Positions 29,491 to 38,097 are shown, counted from the first letter of the stretch. The stretch is 64,000 nt of DNA from Candidatus Tokpelaia sp. (GCF_008636115.1 NZ_QLZD01000031.1:62001-126000), one strand, 5' to 3'. Translations and numbers: made by a program. Notes: generated by a model not told the origin, from the letters alone.

Positions 29491-29526
29491 TATTACAGCC
29501 AATCAGAAATGCGGCCAAGCCGCAAC
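29491..29526 (-). repeat. Promoter-like dispersed repeat, copy 1
   Basis: On the minus strand it runs GTTGCGGCTTGGCC, then GCATTTCTGATTGGC, then TGTAATA. It matches the family consensus with TTGGCC at the -35 position and a weakened -10. Confidence 0.75.
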
Positions 29527-29558
29527 GCCACCATTTCATCTGCTTCGGCACCCGTCAC

Positions 29559-29591
29559 TATAGCTAATCAGAAAATGCGGTCAAGCCGCAA
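29559..29591 (-). repeat. Promoter-like dispersed repeat, copy 2
   Basis: Minus-strand copy with TTGCGGCTTGACC, a 16-nt spacer and TATA. It lies 33 bp from copy 1 in the same orientation. Confidence 0.8.
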
Positions 29592-29654
29592 TTATTCTGC
29601 TAATTCATAAAAAAATATGGCGGCATTTTTCTACTATAGGCTGTAATTAGTTCA

Positions 29655-29834
29655 TTATTTGTTTTGGTCTTTCAACAAATCCCCGTCCTTCCAGGCACTA
29701 TAGGCAACTATTCCTGCGGTAATAATCGCCATGACCAAAAGAGTTGCAATTATGCCAAGGGAGGGAGAGCAATTTGCAATTTTATCAAAAACATTTCCTA
29801 AATTAGCAGAAGCAGTAATCAATACCACTAACAT
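29655..29834 (-). CDS. Tiny membrane protein 2 of the higA operon
   Basis: 59 residues (MLVVLIT ... KDQNK). One hydrophobic helix (about residues 27-47) with a charged C-terminal tail suggests a single-pass inner-membrane peptide. Its ATG overlaps the 3' end of the preceding small gene, so translation is probably coupled. I do not recognise the family. It could be a holin-like, toxin-like or accessory peptide of the broken HigBA locus. Confidence 0.5.
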   Translation of the reverse strand: MLVVLITASANLGNVFDKIANCSPSLGIIATLLVMAIITAGIVAYSAWKDGDLLKDQNK

Positions 29835-30001
29835 CGTAATCCAGATTCCGCGAGTTTCCCTAAAAAACTTACAGCAAATCTCGCAACCACGCCAACTGCC
29901 CTAAGAGCCACCCCAAGCAACCACACGCCGCACCACAGGAGCAGCGGGAACATCACAATAGCGAGCAGCACCCCGAAAGTTATAGGCACTGCATGAAGCA
30001 T
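29828..30001 (-). CDS. Tiny membrane protein 1 of the higA operon
   Basis: 57 residues (MLHAVPITF ... SGLRC) with a strong AGGAGG site 5 bases before the ATG. Hydrophobic over residues 5-45, likely one or two membrane helices. It begins 16 bp after the higA stop on the same strand and overlaps the next small gene by 7 bp. No family recognised; a role linked to the antitoxin upstream is only inferred from position. Confidence 0.55.
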   Translation of the reverse strand: MLHAVPITFGVLLAIVMFPLLLWCGVWLLGVALRAVGVVARFAVSFLGKLAESGLRC

Positions 30002-30017
30002 AATACCCTCCTAATTT

Positions 30018-30293
30018 TTAGAACTGAACTTTTATCTTAATTTTAGCTCCGACAGCGGCGGCATAGCGGTAAACTGTTGAGAGATTCGGAAGCAGCCTGC
30101 CACTTTCTATCCGCGCAATGGAGGCTTGTGATGTTCCCATGCGGCGCGCAAGTTCTTCTTGCGACAATTTTGCTTTGGCGCGCGCCTTCAAAAGCTCGTC
30201 AGCCAGGGCGAACTCGGCGGCGGCTTCATCGTATCCGCGCCGCACTTCCGCATCTTGCAAATGTTTTTTCTTCAATTCAGTTAATGTAGTCAT
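30018..30293 (-). CDS. HigA-type XRE antitoxin
   Basis: 91 residues. An N-terminal helical part with a typical ELKKKHL...AEVRRGYDEAA segment precedes an HTH_XRE domain (about 40-90: LSQEELARRMGTSQASIARIE). This is the antitoxin type found with RelE/HigB (Gp49-like) toxins encoded upstream. Its ATG overlaps the stop of the toxin remnant (ATGA), the normal arrangement. The toxin gene is broken, so this may be an orphan that still acts as a repressor. Confidence 0.85.
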   Translation of the reverse strand: MTTLTELKKKHLQDAEVRRGYDEAAAEFALADELLKARAKAKLSQEELARRMGTSQASIARIESGRLLPNLSTVYRYAAAVGAKIKIKVQF

Positions 30294-30611
30294 GGCTTTA
30301 TTTCTTTCATTTTCTGCCGGGCTGTTTCCAGCGCTGCCTTGGGCGTTTTCTGCGATTTTTTAACAAACACATGAAGCACAATCAGCCGCCGCCCTTTGGC
30401 TCTGATGTAGATGCCGCGCGCGATACCCTCTTTAGCCTTTGCCCGTATTTCCCTTATCCTCTAAAGGCTTAACATGAGGCTCACGCATATTCTCCAGGCC
30501 CGCCAATTCAACCCGCTCCATTATCTGAAGCAGCTGGCCTCACAGATGACGCGGCAGAGCATCTATCTCCGCGTCCACATTTTCATTCAAAGTTTCAACT
30601 GTCCAGCTCAT
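30290..30611 (-). pseudogene. Broken HigB/RelE-type (Gp49-like) toxin
   Basis: Starts MSWTVETLNENVDAEID and continues through segments typical of phage-derived Gp49-like toxins (MERVELAGLENMREPHVKPLEDK; KEGIARGIYIRAKGRR; LHVFVKKSQKTP). Two lesions: a TGA stop at about codon 24 where Arg is expected, and a frame change after PLEDK that fits a loss of about 5 nt. The last part is in frame with a stop overlapping the antitoxin start. It is therefore almost certainly inactive. Confidence 0.8.
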
Positions 30612-31230
30612 GCCAGGCAATATAATGGGCATAATCTGTAAGAGCAAAAATAAAAAAATACACACCTGATTAAAAGCGCGGTTTAAGCCTGCAAATGATA
30701 AGGAATATGTTCAGGAATCATGGGGAAAGGTCGGCCAGGCAGCTAAAATGGGGCTTAAAATAAAACCTGTTTATCGGCATGGGCGTGAGCCTGAATACGC
30801 GTATTAGCACCTCAAATCTGATACGCTATCCGCTTTGTATATCAAAAAATGGGGATTTTATATATACAAAGGGATTTGTGTATATTTGGTGGTAGACAAG
30901 CTTTGGTTGATAAAACAGGCTATCAAAAATGACAGCAAAATCTGCCCAACTAACGAAGGGCGGCTATTTTGCTAGTTAAAAAAATGCCCCGCCCACAAGG
31001 GGCAGGGTCTTAATTGCCAATTACCGGTAGCTGCTTGCCGCGCAAGAGCAGCTTTCATCTACTATAAAAGCCAGGCGGAAACGGCCAGACGCCGCCATTC
31101 TCGCGCGTTTGGCGTATTGCTTCCTGCGCCCGCCCTCCGGCATAGCGCCCAAGCGCAGCCCACTCGCGCGCTTGCTGTACTCTAACTGTGTTTGGTGTAT
31201 GTTATTTTTTAGAAAAAAGAGGCGTGTGCT
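30612..31230. other. Remnant-rich region upstream of the toxin locus
   Basis: 619 bp. A 45-codon plus-strand fragment ending at 30807 (DKEYVQESWGKVGQAAKMG...) looks like the C-terminus of a lost protein. An inverted repeat TTGTATAT/ATATACAA lies at about 30838-30868. A terminator at 30977-31004 closes a minus-strand frame from the right (31021 onward, ending CAASSYR), itself probably a remnant. No intact gene. Confidence 0.35.
30977..31004 (-). terminator. Minus-strand terminator
   Basis: Stem TGCCCC/GGGGCA (30985-30990 with 30999-31004) followed on the minus strand by a run of seven T. It would stop leftward transcription from the 31-32 kb remnants. Confidence 0.65.
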
Positions 31231-31545
31231 ATGAAGTTTGAAACATACAAGCTGGATAATGAAGACTGCGCGTATATGCAAGATGGTATGAAGTATCTTC
31301 AGGCAGGAGATGTTTTCTTTATTCCAATAGTTAGAGATAAAAATAAGACACATACATTATATAATTCTGCGGAATTCCCTTCGGGATATAATGATCTGAA
31401 AGGGAAACTGTCTTTATACCTTGTATGCCAATACAGGATTTTACCGAACGACTCGGCAAATCGTAAAAAAGAGCCGCTATGTTTTGTTATTCCTCGCAGA
31501 AAGATTCCGCCGCCCTTGCGCATGGAATGGCTTGATAGGGATTAA
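31231..31545 (+). CDS. Hypothetical protein
   Basis: 104 residues, AAAAAAGAGG upstream of the ATG. Rich in Lys, Asp and aromatic residues, with no signal peptide or membrane segment. I do not recognise it. It is AT-rich compared with the core genes and sits in a block of decayed phage-like genes, so it is likely acquired cargo. Confidence 0.5.
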   Translation: MKFETYKLDNEDCAYMQDGMKYLQAGDVFFIPIVRDKNKTHTLYNSAEFPSGYNDLKGKLSLYLVCQYRILPNDSANRKKEPLCFVIPRRKIPPPLRMEWLDRD

Positions 31546-31546
31546 G

Positions 31547-31660
31547 TTATTTCCCTCTTGCTTTTAACCTTTCCAGCTCCTTACGCATTGCTTTAGCTAT
31601 ACGCTGCCGCTTCATATAGTCGGCAGCGTCTCCTGCTTTTGCCGGTTTAAGCGCGTTCAT
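31547..31660 (-). CDS. Small basic protein at the end of a decayed operon
   Basis: 37 residues (MNALKPAKAG ... LKARGK), highly charged and helical, starting inside the end of the preceding frame (14-bp overlap). Too short to assign. Its overlap suggests it belongs to the same compact operon as the two frames upstream. Confidence 0.3.
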   Translation of the reverse strand: MNALKPAKAGDAADYMKRQRIAKAMRKELERLKARGK

Positions 31661-31974
31661 ATTCCGCGCTGTTCATTTGCAGCGGAAATTCGCCGTGATT
31701 AAGGCTTGCCTCAATCGCCTGCCGCATATGCGGCGACATATGCTGTTTTACTCCTTTATATACACTGCGGATAGCCTCACTGCCCCTGAATGCCTGGACT
31801 GGGTCTTGCGCTATGCCCGCTTTCCCGTTGATCTGCCAACATCTTTGCCATATTACGCAAATCATGCTGCTTCCCTGTTGCGCCTTCATACCTCATCATG
31901 CCTGCAACATGGTTTAAGTCAATTTGCCCGCGCTTTTTCACCGTTTCCCAAAGGGGCGAGGTCTTAATCGCCAT
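31647..31974 (-). pseudogene. Frameshifted small gene of phage-like operon
   Basis: Begins at the ATG at 31974 (MAIKTSPLWETV) and reads 65 codons, then the plausible protein continues in another frame (PVQAFRGSEAIRSVYKG ... NSAEYERA) to 31647. A single frameshift near 31790-31830 would join them. Its ATG overlaps the stop of the upstream frame by 11 bp. Family not recognised. Confidence 0.35.
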
Positions 31975-32448
31975 ATTTACCAATGCGGCCGGTCATGAGG
32001 TTTGCGCGGTGTTCAGGCGTCACCGCGTAATCGCTACAGCGCGTTATATCATCTAAAAGCCTTTGATTCTTACCGTCCAATTCTTTTACATCATAATATT
32101 TTTGTCTAATAGTCCTCTGTAGTCCAAGGGCCAAACGCTTAAGCCCGGTTCAAAATCTTCAGACTTATATTTCTTCTCAAGTATACGCGTATACCCTTCT
32201 TTTAATGATTTTGCGCCGCTTTTGTCATATTTGGGGTCGGAATAATAAATAAATAGCGGATCTTTGCGGCTATCTACCCTTCCCTCCAGCTCTGAAAATA
32301 CCTTATTTGCCGCATCACGCTGCAATTCTGCGGCTAGCTGAATATCGCCAGGCTTGAGATTGCTCTGTTGGGTGCCTTTACCGGTTCGGAACTCTTCCGC
32401 TGCGCTTTTTGGCGCCAAAAAAACCGGTAAATTTTCCGAACCAGTCAT
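31964..32448 (-). pseudogene. Frameshifted phage-like protein fragment
   Basis: The first 120 codons contain SAAEEFRTGKGT, which resembles a motif common in large phage-associated polyvalent proteins. Near 32110 the frame shifts and continues as KRLALGLQRTIRQKYYDV ... NLMTGRIGKYGD to 31964. Both parts look like real protein, so one frameshift is likely. The function is unknown and the phage link is from one motif only. Confidence 0.35.
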
Positions 32449-32663
32449 TGCCGGCTGCTTTCAAAGCACCTGCACCGGCAAAGGCGGGTTGCGGCTGCTC
32501 TTATTGCCGGGGCGGCCCAGGGCGGGAGAGCGGTTGTTTTGTTGAAAAAAGCCGGGCCTTTATGTATATTTATGTATAATCGCCTGCCCCTTGTTGATAT
32601 TGACAAAGCGGCGGGCAATATATATTAACCATATTGGCTTTTACACTATAAGGCGGGTATATT

Positions 32664-33938
32664 ATGTCGCAGCGTTTTTCTCGACGTTCCTTTGCTCTGG
32701 GCGCTGCGGCCCTGGGGGTTGCGGCTCTGGGGTCTACAGCCTTGGGGTCTTTGGCTTTTTCTCGCCCTGCCTTTGCTGCCGGCCGCTCTATCGGTGCGGC
32801 GCAAGCCCGTGTCTTTTGTTTTATCGGCGGCTATACAAGGCATGGGCCTCCCGGCGGCGCCGGTAACGGGCAGGGAATTTCCGTCTTTGAAATGAATCGC
32901 GATACCGGGCAACTGAATTTGCTGACAGTATTTGTTGATATTGCCAGCCCGTCTTTCATTACTCTGTCGAAAGATTGCCGTTTTCTTTATGCAGTGAGTG
33001 AGCTTGATGATTATAATAATGAAGGTGACGGCTGTGTAACTGCCTTTGCCGTTGACAAGCGCACAGGGAGCCTGACAAAGCTTAATACTGTCAGCTCCGG
33101 CGGCAGTGTGCCGGCGCATTTAAGCGTGCACCCCTCCGGCCAATATGTACTGACAGCCAATTATACCGGCGGCAGTGTGGCGGTTTTCCCGATTAAAGCC
33201 GATGGCTCATTGGCTGAAGCGACAAATATAGTGCATAATGGCGGCCCCCGCCAGCCGGCGCGCGCCGCGGATAATCCTGAGGGAAATTTTGCCGTTTCCG
33301 ACCATTCCGGTTCGCACCCGCATATGGTTGCCGCCAGCCCGGACGGGCGCTTTGTGCTGGTCAATGATGCGGGGCTGGATCGCGTTTATGTCTGGTCTCT
33401 GGATTTAGCCAAAGGCAGGTTGATGCCGGCAAAAATACCTTATTATGAAATGGAACCGGGCAGTGCGCCGCGTCATTTTGCCTTTAGCGCCAATGGGCAA
33501 ATCCTCTATAATTTATGTGAGCAAAATTCCAGAATTATTGTCTCAAACTTTAATCCGACCACAGGTGAAATGGCCAAAATACAGGAAATCAGCACTTTAT
33601 CGCCGGATTTCCGCGGTTCAAATCTGGCGGCAGAAATTCTTGTATCGAGTGATGGCCGCTATGTTTATGCCTCAAACCGGCTGGCTGATACGGTAACAGT
33701 GTTTGCTGTGGCGGCAGATGGCACTCTGACCTGGCAGGAAGAGGTTTGGGCGCATGCGGATTATGGCCGCGCCATAATGTTTGACCCAGGCGGCGAGTTT
33801 TTGTTTTGGGCCGGTCAGCGCTCTGACGCTGTAACCTCCTTCCGCGTTAATCGCGAGACCGGCGGCCTGAGTTTTACCGGCCGGTTTGTGCCGGTAGGCA
33901 GCCCCACCACATTTGCTTTTATGGTGGCTGAAGACTGA
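32664..33938 (+). CDS. TAT-exported lactonase-family beta-propeller
   Basis: 424 residues. The N-terminus has a twin-arginine signal (SRRSFAL then an Ala-rich hydrophobic core, cleavage near AFA). The rest is a seven-bladed lactonase/6-phosphogluconolactonase-type propeller (PF10282) with repeated S.DG.F blades, and NDAGLDRVYVW, a conserved family segment. Export makes a cytosolic pentose-phosphate role unlikely; a periplasmic sugar-lactone substrate is more likely. That could connect with the periplasmic sugar dehydrogenase at 54.6-58.5 kb, which is inference. Confidence 0.88.
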   Translation: MSQRFSRRSFALGAAALGVAALGSTALGSLAFSRPAFAAGRSIGAAQARVFCFIGGYTRHGPPGGAGNGQGISVFEMNRDTGQLNLLTVFVDIASPSFITLSKDCRFLYAVSELDDYNNEGDGCVTAFAVDKRTGSLTKLNTVSSGGSVPAHLSVHPSGQYVLTANYTGGSVAVFPIKADGSLAEATNIVHNGGPRQPARAADNPEGNFAVSDHSGSHPHMVAASPDGRFVLVNDAGLDRVYVWSLDLAKGRLMPAKIPYYEMEPGSAPRHFAFSANGQILYNLCEQNSRIIVSNFNPTTGEMAKIQEISTLSPDFRGSNLAAEILVSSDGRYVYASNRLADTVTVFAVAADGTLTWQEEVWAHADYGRAIMFDPGGEFLFWAGQRSDAVTSFRVNRETGGLSFTGRFVPVGSPTTFAFMVAED

Positions 33939-34252
33939 TGATTTAAGGAAACAGGGGGGGAAGTTTTTTATTCTTTCCGGTGAGCGTCAATTCGGTAATA
34001 TACGCACCAAATGCTATATCCCGCTGCGGCGCTATTTTCCAGTAATCAGGAAAACAGCGCCGCCGGGTTAAATTTTCAGTGTAACCGGACAAAAGATTTT
34101 AGAATATTCGACACGAGGTTTTAGAGTCTGTTTTGGCTATAAAGAGCTATTTTGTGCCATAATCAGACAATCTTTTCAATAATCTCAAAGAGTCTATAAA
34201 AATGGTCTGAAAGGCCATCAGCCAGAGAGCCGGCAGGAAATTATCAGGAAAG
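33939..34252. other. Intergenic region after the lactonase
   Basis: 314 bp; no gene or clear regulatory element seen apart from AT-rich stretches. Confidence 0.4.
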
Positions 34253-34393
34253 ATGGAAAAGCAGGTAATTATGTTTGGCGGCTGCGTTATTGGCGATGTT
34301 TCCCGCCTCGGTCGGTTTGAGGTGGTTGAACATATTGGGCGAACAGCATTCAGCAGGGCTTTTGTTGCAGCTTGGCCGTATTTGTCTTTTTAG
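34253..34393 (+). pseudogene. Truncated gene start cut by a dispersed repeat
   Basis: 46 codons starting MEKQVIMFGGCVIGDVSRLG. The GxCV.xD pattern followed by RTAFSRAF resembles the N-terminus of DUF6270/SGNH-like proteins. The match ends exactly where a copy of the promoter-like repeat begins (34364), after which the frame reads into the repeat and stops. The remainder of the gene is absent. Confidence 0.4.
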
Positions 34394-34400
34394 CTATAAT
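34364..34400 (+). repeat. Promoter-like dispersed repeat, copy 3
   Basis: GTTGCAGCTTGGCC, 17-nt spacer, TATAAT. It truncates the gene fragment at 34253. Confidence 0.8.
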
Positions 34401-34430
34401 GCCCCCTGCCTGCGTTACTATAATAAACTT

Positions 34431-34466
34431 GTTGCGGCTTGACCGCATTTTCTGATTAGCTATAAT
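34431..34466 (+). repeat. Promoter-like dispersed repeat, copy 4
   Basis: Best copy: GTTGCGGC, TTGACC, 16-nt spacer, TATAAT. As it stands this is a credible sigma-70 promoter reading right. Confidence 0.85.
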
Positions 34467-34496
34467 ATGGCAGCTAATAATGGGAGACTGAGTGCA

Positions 34497-34530
34497 GTTG
34501 CGGCTTGGCCATATTCTCCGACCGGCTATA
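34497..34530 (+). repeat. Promoter-like dispersed repeat, copy 5
   Basis: GTTGCGGCTTGGCC with a diverged spacer and TATA at the end. Third in a row with copies 3 and 4, all in the same orientation, spaced about 65 bp. Confidence 0.6.
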
Positions 34531-34577
34531 TTTGCGCCAGCCCAGCCTGAGCGGCCTTAATTATTGTGCCGAAAATT

Positions 34578-35345
34578 TTATCTGGAAATATGACGCAAGA
34601 CTTCATCTAAAGATTTTTTCAAGGCTTCCAGCCCGCCTTTTTCCTGCATCAGGCGAGAAATCATTTCATTTGTCCCGCCTTTGGTAGAATATTCTCTCTC
34701 CAGCCGGGGGAAATCCACTTTATCCTGTTTGACCGCTTCGGCAGAAAGCGCATTGAAAATTTTTGCCAGATAAAGCGCCGCCTCAGCTTTTTTGGAAGTT
34801 TTGCTGCCCAGCCATTCATTAAAACAATTCAGAAAAGCATAATAAACCCCCATAAAGGAGGCCGCCATCATAAATAAGCGGAAATCTTCTTCCGAATCCA
34901 GATCCAGCGCCCCGCCTATATGGGCAAAAATATTATGCACATCTTTATCTGCCGGGAAAATCGGCGTAACTGTTTTATGCTCGGCAGCAAAAGGCAGGGG
35001 TACAGCGCGAAATACCGGCAATTTATGCCCGGTCATTTCTGCCAGGCGCGCGCAGCTTTCTGTCGGCACAAAAGATACCAGCTTTTGCCCCGGCCTGAAA
35101 ACCAGCCCCTTTAATACTTTTTCGCAAACCTGCCCGGGCAGAGCGACAAAAATAATATCGGCATTATCCACAACATATTGACTGTCTTCCGTCAGCTCCA
35201 GCCGAGGCAAATCGGCCGCCATTTGCCGTGATTGCGCCATATCCGCGGTTGAAGCAACAAGGCGCTCAACCCGCAAGGCAGATTTTTCAATACCGGTTAT
35301 AACGGCAAGAGCAATCGTCCCCGAACCCAGAAAACCTAATTTCAT
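34578..35345 (-). CDS. Pyrroline-5-carboxylate reductase-like protein
   Basis: 255 residues; GAGGGA precedes the ATG. The N-terminal Rossmann motif GFLGSGTIA and the segment FVALPGQV fit the P5CR/ProC family; TKGGTNEM matches the C-terminal family signature (PGG.T). It is slightly shorter and more diverged than standard ProC, so it could be true ProC or a relative acting on another imino acid. No biosynthetic neighbours are linked. Confidence 0.8.
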   Translation of the reverse strand: MKLGFLGSGTIALAVITGIEKSALRVERLVASTADMAQSRQMAADLPRLELTEDSQYVVDNADIIFVALPGQVCEKVLKGLVFRPGQKLVSFVPTESCARLAEMTGHKLPVFRAVPLPFAAEHKTVTPIFPADKDVHNIFAHIGGALDLDSEEDFRLFMMAASFMGVYYAFLNCFNEWLGSKTSKKAEAALYLAKIFNALSAEAVKQDKVDFPRLEREYSTKGGTNEMISRLMQEKGGLEALKKSLDEVLRHISR

Positions 35346-35598
35346 TCCCTCACTCCCTGGCTTATGGCTTTAAGACAGCCGCAACACTATGCCGCCGGCA
35401 AAATACCGGCACTGCGCGAGCGGCTAAACACAGCACCCTGCCCCCTGAGACAGCAGCAGAATCACCGCGCTCTATATTTACAAGCATTTCCAATCGCAAG
35501 CAAGATTAGAGGTAAAGACCGATACAGACCCCACCCTGCGTCCGGCAAATAACAGGAGCAAGAGACCGGGCCGGCAGCGCCGACCCGGTGGGCTTTAC

Positions 35599-35910
35599 TT
35601 AATTGGCAGGAGCCGCTGCCGGCATTTCTTTCCCTGCTTTGCCATGTTCCATAGCGTGATGTCTCATTTTCCCTTCCCCCTTATGTTCCTTTTTCCAGGC
35701 TTCACGCTCAGCCGCGGTTTTATGCTTTTTGCCGTGCTCATTGCATTCGCAGCGTTCTTTATCCCGGCATTGGCAATCTCCCCCCCGCTTGTGTCCTTTA
35801 TGCGCAGACGTATTTTTTCCAGCCTGAGCAGGAGCCGGCGCTCCCTGAGCAAAAGCTGTAGCCGGAGCCAATAAAGCCAAAGCGGTGCAGGCAATGAGAA
35901 TTTTTTTCAT
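35599..35910 (-). CDS. Small exported His/Cys/Lys-rich protein
   Basis: 103 residues. A Sec signal peptide (residues 1-21, AFA end) precedes a Pro/Ala-rich linker and a hydrophilic mature part rich in His, Lys, Glu and Cys (CQCRDKERCEC, then several HG, HH and KH pairs). The composition suggests a periplasmic metal-binding or metal-buffering protein. No named family recognised. Confidence 0.7.
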   Translation of the reverse strand: MKKILIACTALALLAPATAFAQGAPAPAQAGKNTSAHKGHKRGGDCQCRDKERCECNEHGKKHKTAAEREAWKKEHKGEGKMRHHAMEHGKAGKEMPAAAPAN

Positions 35911-36089
35911 ATTATATTCCTCTCAGAATTTCAGAACCAAAGCAGCGTATTGGAAATTTTAAACCTGAAAATCCTCCGGCGCCAAAATCTCCGCAACAGG
36001 AAACCGACATAAAAAACAAATTAACGGCAAATTCATGTCACAATCTGCTTTGCTTGGGCCATAATAAACGGCCGGGCCTATTAAGATGC

Positions 36090-36613
36090 TGTAGCGCGCT
36101 GAATTTTTTGTCAAAAAAACAGACAATATTTGGCAAAAGCGCGCCACGCTCTAAATTCATGCCCTACCAGATAGTGTATGTCAGGCGTCAGAGATAACCG
36201 GCGCTAACAGCCAATCTGACGTTCAAAACAGCAGCCATAAGCTTGATGAAGTGATGTTCGCTTCTCTGTTTTCATCGCCGACCGGCGCCTGAATTCTATC
36301 ACCCTGTTTATGCTGGATATTTTTAAGGTTGCGCGCCACGATGGCTATTTTGTGCCAAACGGGCAACCTTAAAGGCGCATTTGCAAATTCATTTGGCAAG
36401 ATCAGCTTGGCTGCAATTTTTTGAGGATTTTTTCCATTTTGTTTCCAAATTTCTTCAACTCTCTGTCCATATCGCCACCTGAATAAGTCGGCATCGTTCC
36501 GGCAAGCTTCGTCCAATGCCGGTTAAAGCGCTCAATCAAGCCTTTAGCCTGACTGTATTATACTTTTTGACAAATATTCCCTCATTTTTTGACAAATGAT
36601 CCAGCCCCTTACA
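36090..36613. mobile_element. 524-bp non-autonomous transposable element with 5-bp target duplication
   Basis: Left end TGTAGCGCGCTGAA followed by TTTTTTGTCAAAA; right end closes with two TTTGACAAAT-type motifs and CAGCCCCTTACA. Both flanks read GATGC (36085-36089 and 36614-36618), a 5-bp target-site duplication. Repeated TTTGTCAAA motifs inside both ends resemble the multi-repeat ends of IS21-family elements. No intact transposase is inside; a 97-codon minus frame (36223-36516) is unrecognised. Probably mobilised in trans by a full-length IS elsewhere. Confidence 0.65.
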
Positions 36614-36673
36614 GATGCCGGGTGCGCCGCTTTATGCCGGACGGCTTGGCAAACCTGCTTTTTTGACAGATTT

Positions 36674-37414
36674 TCACGGCTTTCCACCTTTAAAACTGCG
36701 CGCCAGCAAATAAAGCTCTACCGATTCAGCGCGCGAGGCCGCCGGTTTGACATGATGCACAGATTTGAAATTTTGCTTTAGCAGGGTCAAAACCGTGTTT
36801 TCTGTGCCGCCTTGAAAAGTCTTGGCCAGAAAATGGCCGCCCGGCTTTAATACGGCAACGGCAAAATCGGCCGCTGTTTCACATAAATACGCCGTGCGCA
36901 AATGATCGGTGCGCCGATGGCCGGTGGTGACCGCTGCCATGTCGGAAAGGACAATATCCGGCCTGTCACCCAAAGCGTCCAATAATTTTTGCGGCGCTTC
37001 TTTATCTAGAAAGTCCATTTCCAGCATGGTCACTCCGGGCAGCGGCTCTACCGGCAAATAATCTATGCCGATAATAGCGGGCCGCTCTGTCGACACGCCG
37101 ATAATTTGCGCCGCTACCTGGCACCAGCCGCCAGGCGCCGCCCCTAAATCAATCAGCTTTTGCCCGGCTTGCAGCAAATGATATTTCTCATTGATTTCCA
37201 GCAATTTATACGCCGCGCGCGAGCGATAGCCCTCAGCCCGGGCGCGGTGCACATAAGGGTCGTTCAAATGCCGCTCCAGCCAGCGGCGGGAAGAGGCTTT
37301 TATAGTGCCGGCCTTTTTCTTCACCCGCACATGCAGGCTGTTGGGCGCAGCAATGCCGCGCCCGCCAAAGGCTGCCTTGCTTTTTTTGCCGGCGCCATTG
37401 CCTGTTTTGCCCAT
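36674..37414 (-). CDS. rlmE: 23S rRNA 2'-O-ribose U2552 methyltransferase
   Basis: 246 residues. The FtsJ/RrmJ domain has [11 protein letters not shown] (catalytic Lys), [12 protein letters not shown] (SAM), LSDMA (catalytic Asp) and FLAKTFQGG (catalytic Lys). The ~40-residue basic N-terminal extension is usual in Rhizobiales. It methylates U2552 in the ribosomal A loop. The transposable element ends 61 bp from its stop. Confidence 0.95.
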   Translation of the reverse strand: MGKTGNGAGKKSKAAFGGRGIAAPNSLHVRVKKKAGTIKASSRRWLERHLNDPYVHRARAEGYRSRAAYKLLEINEKYHLLQAGQKLIDLGAAPGGWCQVAAQIIGVSTERPAIIGIDYLPVEPLPGVTMLEMDFLDKEAPQKLLDALGDRPDIVLSDMAAVTTGHRRTDHLRTAYLCETAADFAVAVLKPGGHFLAKTFQGGTENTVLTLLKQNFKSVHHVKPAASRAESVELYLLARSFKGGKP

Positions 37415-37646
37415 AATACTACCTCCTTCCCCCGATTATTGCGGCCCAAGCCGGCTATGTTAACAGCCTCCAGGCAAAAACCCAAATAAAAATGCCGCAG
37501 GCGCAGGGCAAAAACACTGCACTCTGCCGGCAAAGGCGGCGGCAAATTTATTGCTTTTTCCCTTGCACCGGCAAACAAATATGATAAAAGGGAGGCATCA
37601 ATGCCGACAATCAGGCGCCGGCACGCAGCTCATGCCGGCAGTTGTT

Positions 37647-37720
37647 TGGGGAATAGTTTAAGGGTAGAACAGCGGACTCTGACTCCGCTAGTCTTGGTTC
37701 GAATCCAGGTTCCCCAGCCA
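37647..37720 (+). tRNA. tRNA-Gln (CTG)
   Basis: 74 nt including CCA. Acceptor stem TGGGGAA / TTCCCCA, anticodon loop CTCTGAC (anticodon CTG), T-arm GGTTCGAATCC. All stems close. Confidence 0.95.
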
Positions 37721-38097
37721 TTTGCCCTGCCGCAGCTTTTCTCGCTCTTAACCGCGTTTTGCACGGCTTACGCGCGCTTGTTCTTTGTTGCGCCCGCCGC
37801 CCCCCAACCCGGGCGCTGTTTGCACGCTCCGCGCGCCCCTTCGGTTTCTGATGAACTATATTACCAAATGCTACCGCTTGCTTTTGCCGCCGGACTGCGG
37901 CTTGTCTTGTGATTTGGCAGTTGCATGGAGCTGCCTCGCCCCTGCCCTCTGCTTGATAATAGCTCTGTGCCGCAGCGCCGGAGCAAATACAGCCCTTTTT
38001 TTCGCAAACAGATTTTTGCATTTTTTTATCGCACAGGCTTGCAATTTTTGTCAGAACAGCTTAGGAAGCAGGGGCAGATAAATTCTGCCAGTATTGC
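37721..38097. other. Region between the two tRNA genes
   Basis: 377 bp with no gene; overlapping frames here have no ribosome-binding sites or family signs. It holds one copy of the repeat with an inserted module (37731-37860). Confidence 0.55.
37731..37860 (+). repeat. Dispersed repeat with one inserted unit, copy 6
   Basis: The repeat's -35-like half (CTTAACCGCGTT) is separated from its -10-like half (TTTCTGATGAACTATA) by one ~61-bp unit (TTGCACGG...CTTGTTCTTTG...CCCGGGCGCTGT) plus a partial terminal unit. Confidence 0.7.

Larger units (their letters stand above)
29293..29654. other. Intergenic region with dispersed repeats
   Basis: 362 bp between nfeD and the tiny membrane genes. It contains two minus-strand copies of the promoter-like repeat (listed separately) and a partial one near 29450-29460. 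No gene seen. Confidence 0.5.

Noticed and set aside
36223-36516. Minus frame inside the 524-bp element as a transposase
   Set aside because: No DDE, HTH or IstA/IstB motif is visible and the element is too short for an autonomous IS.
37611-38021. Long minus-strand frame across the tRNA-Gln gene
   Set aside because: It is antisense to a clear tRNA and to the dispersed repeat, with no coding signs.
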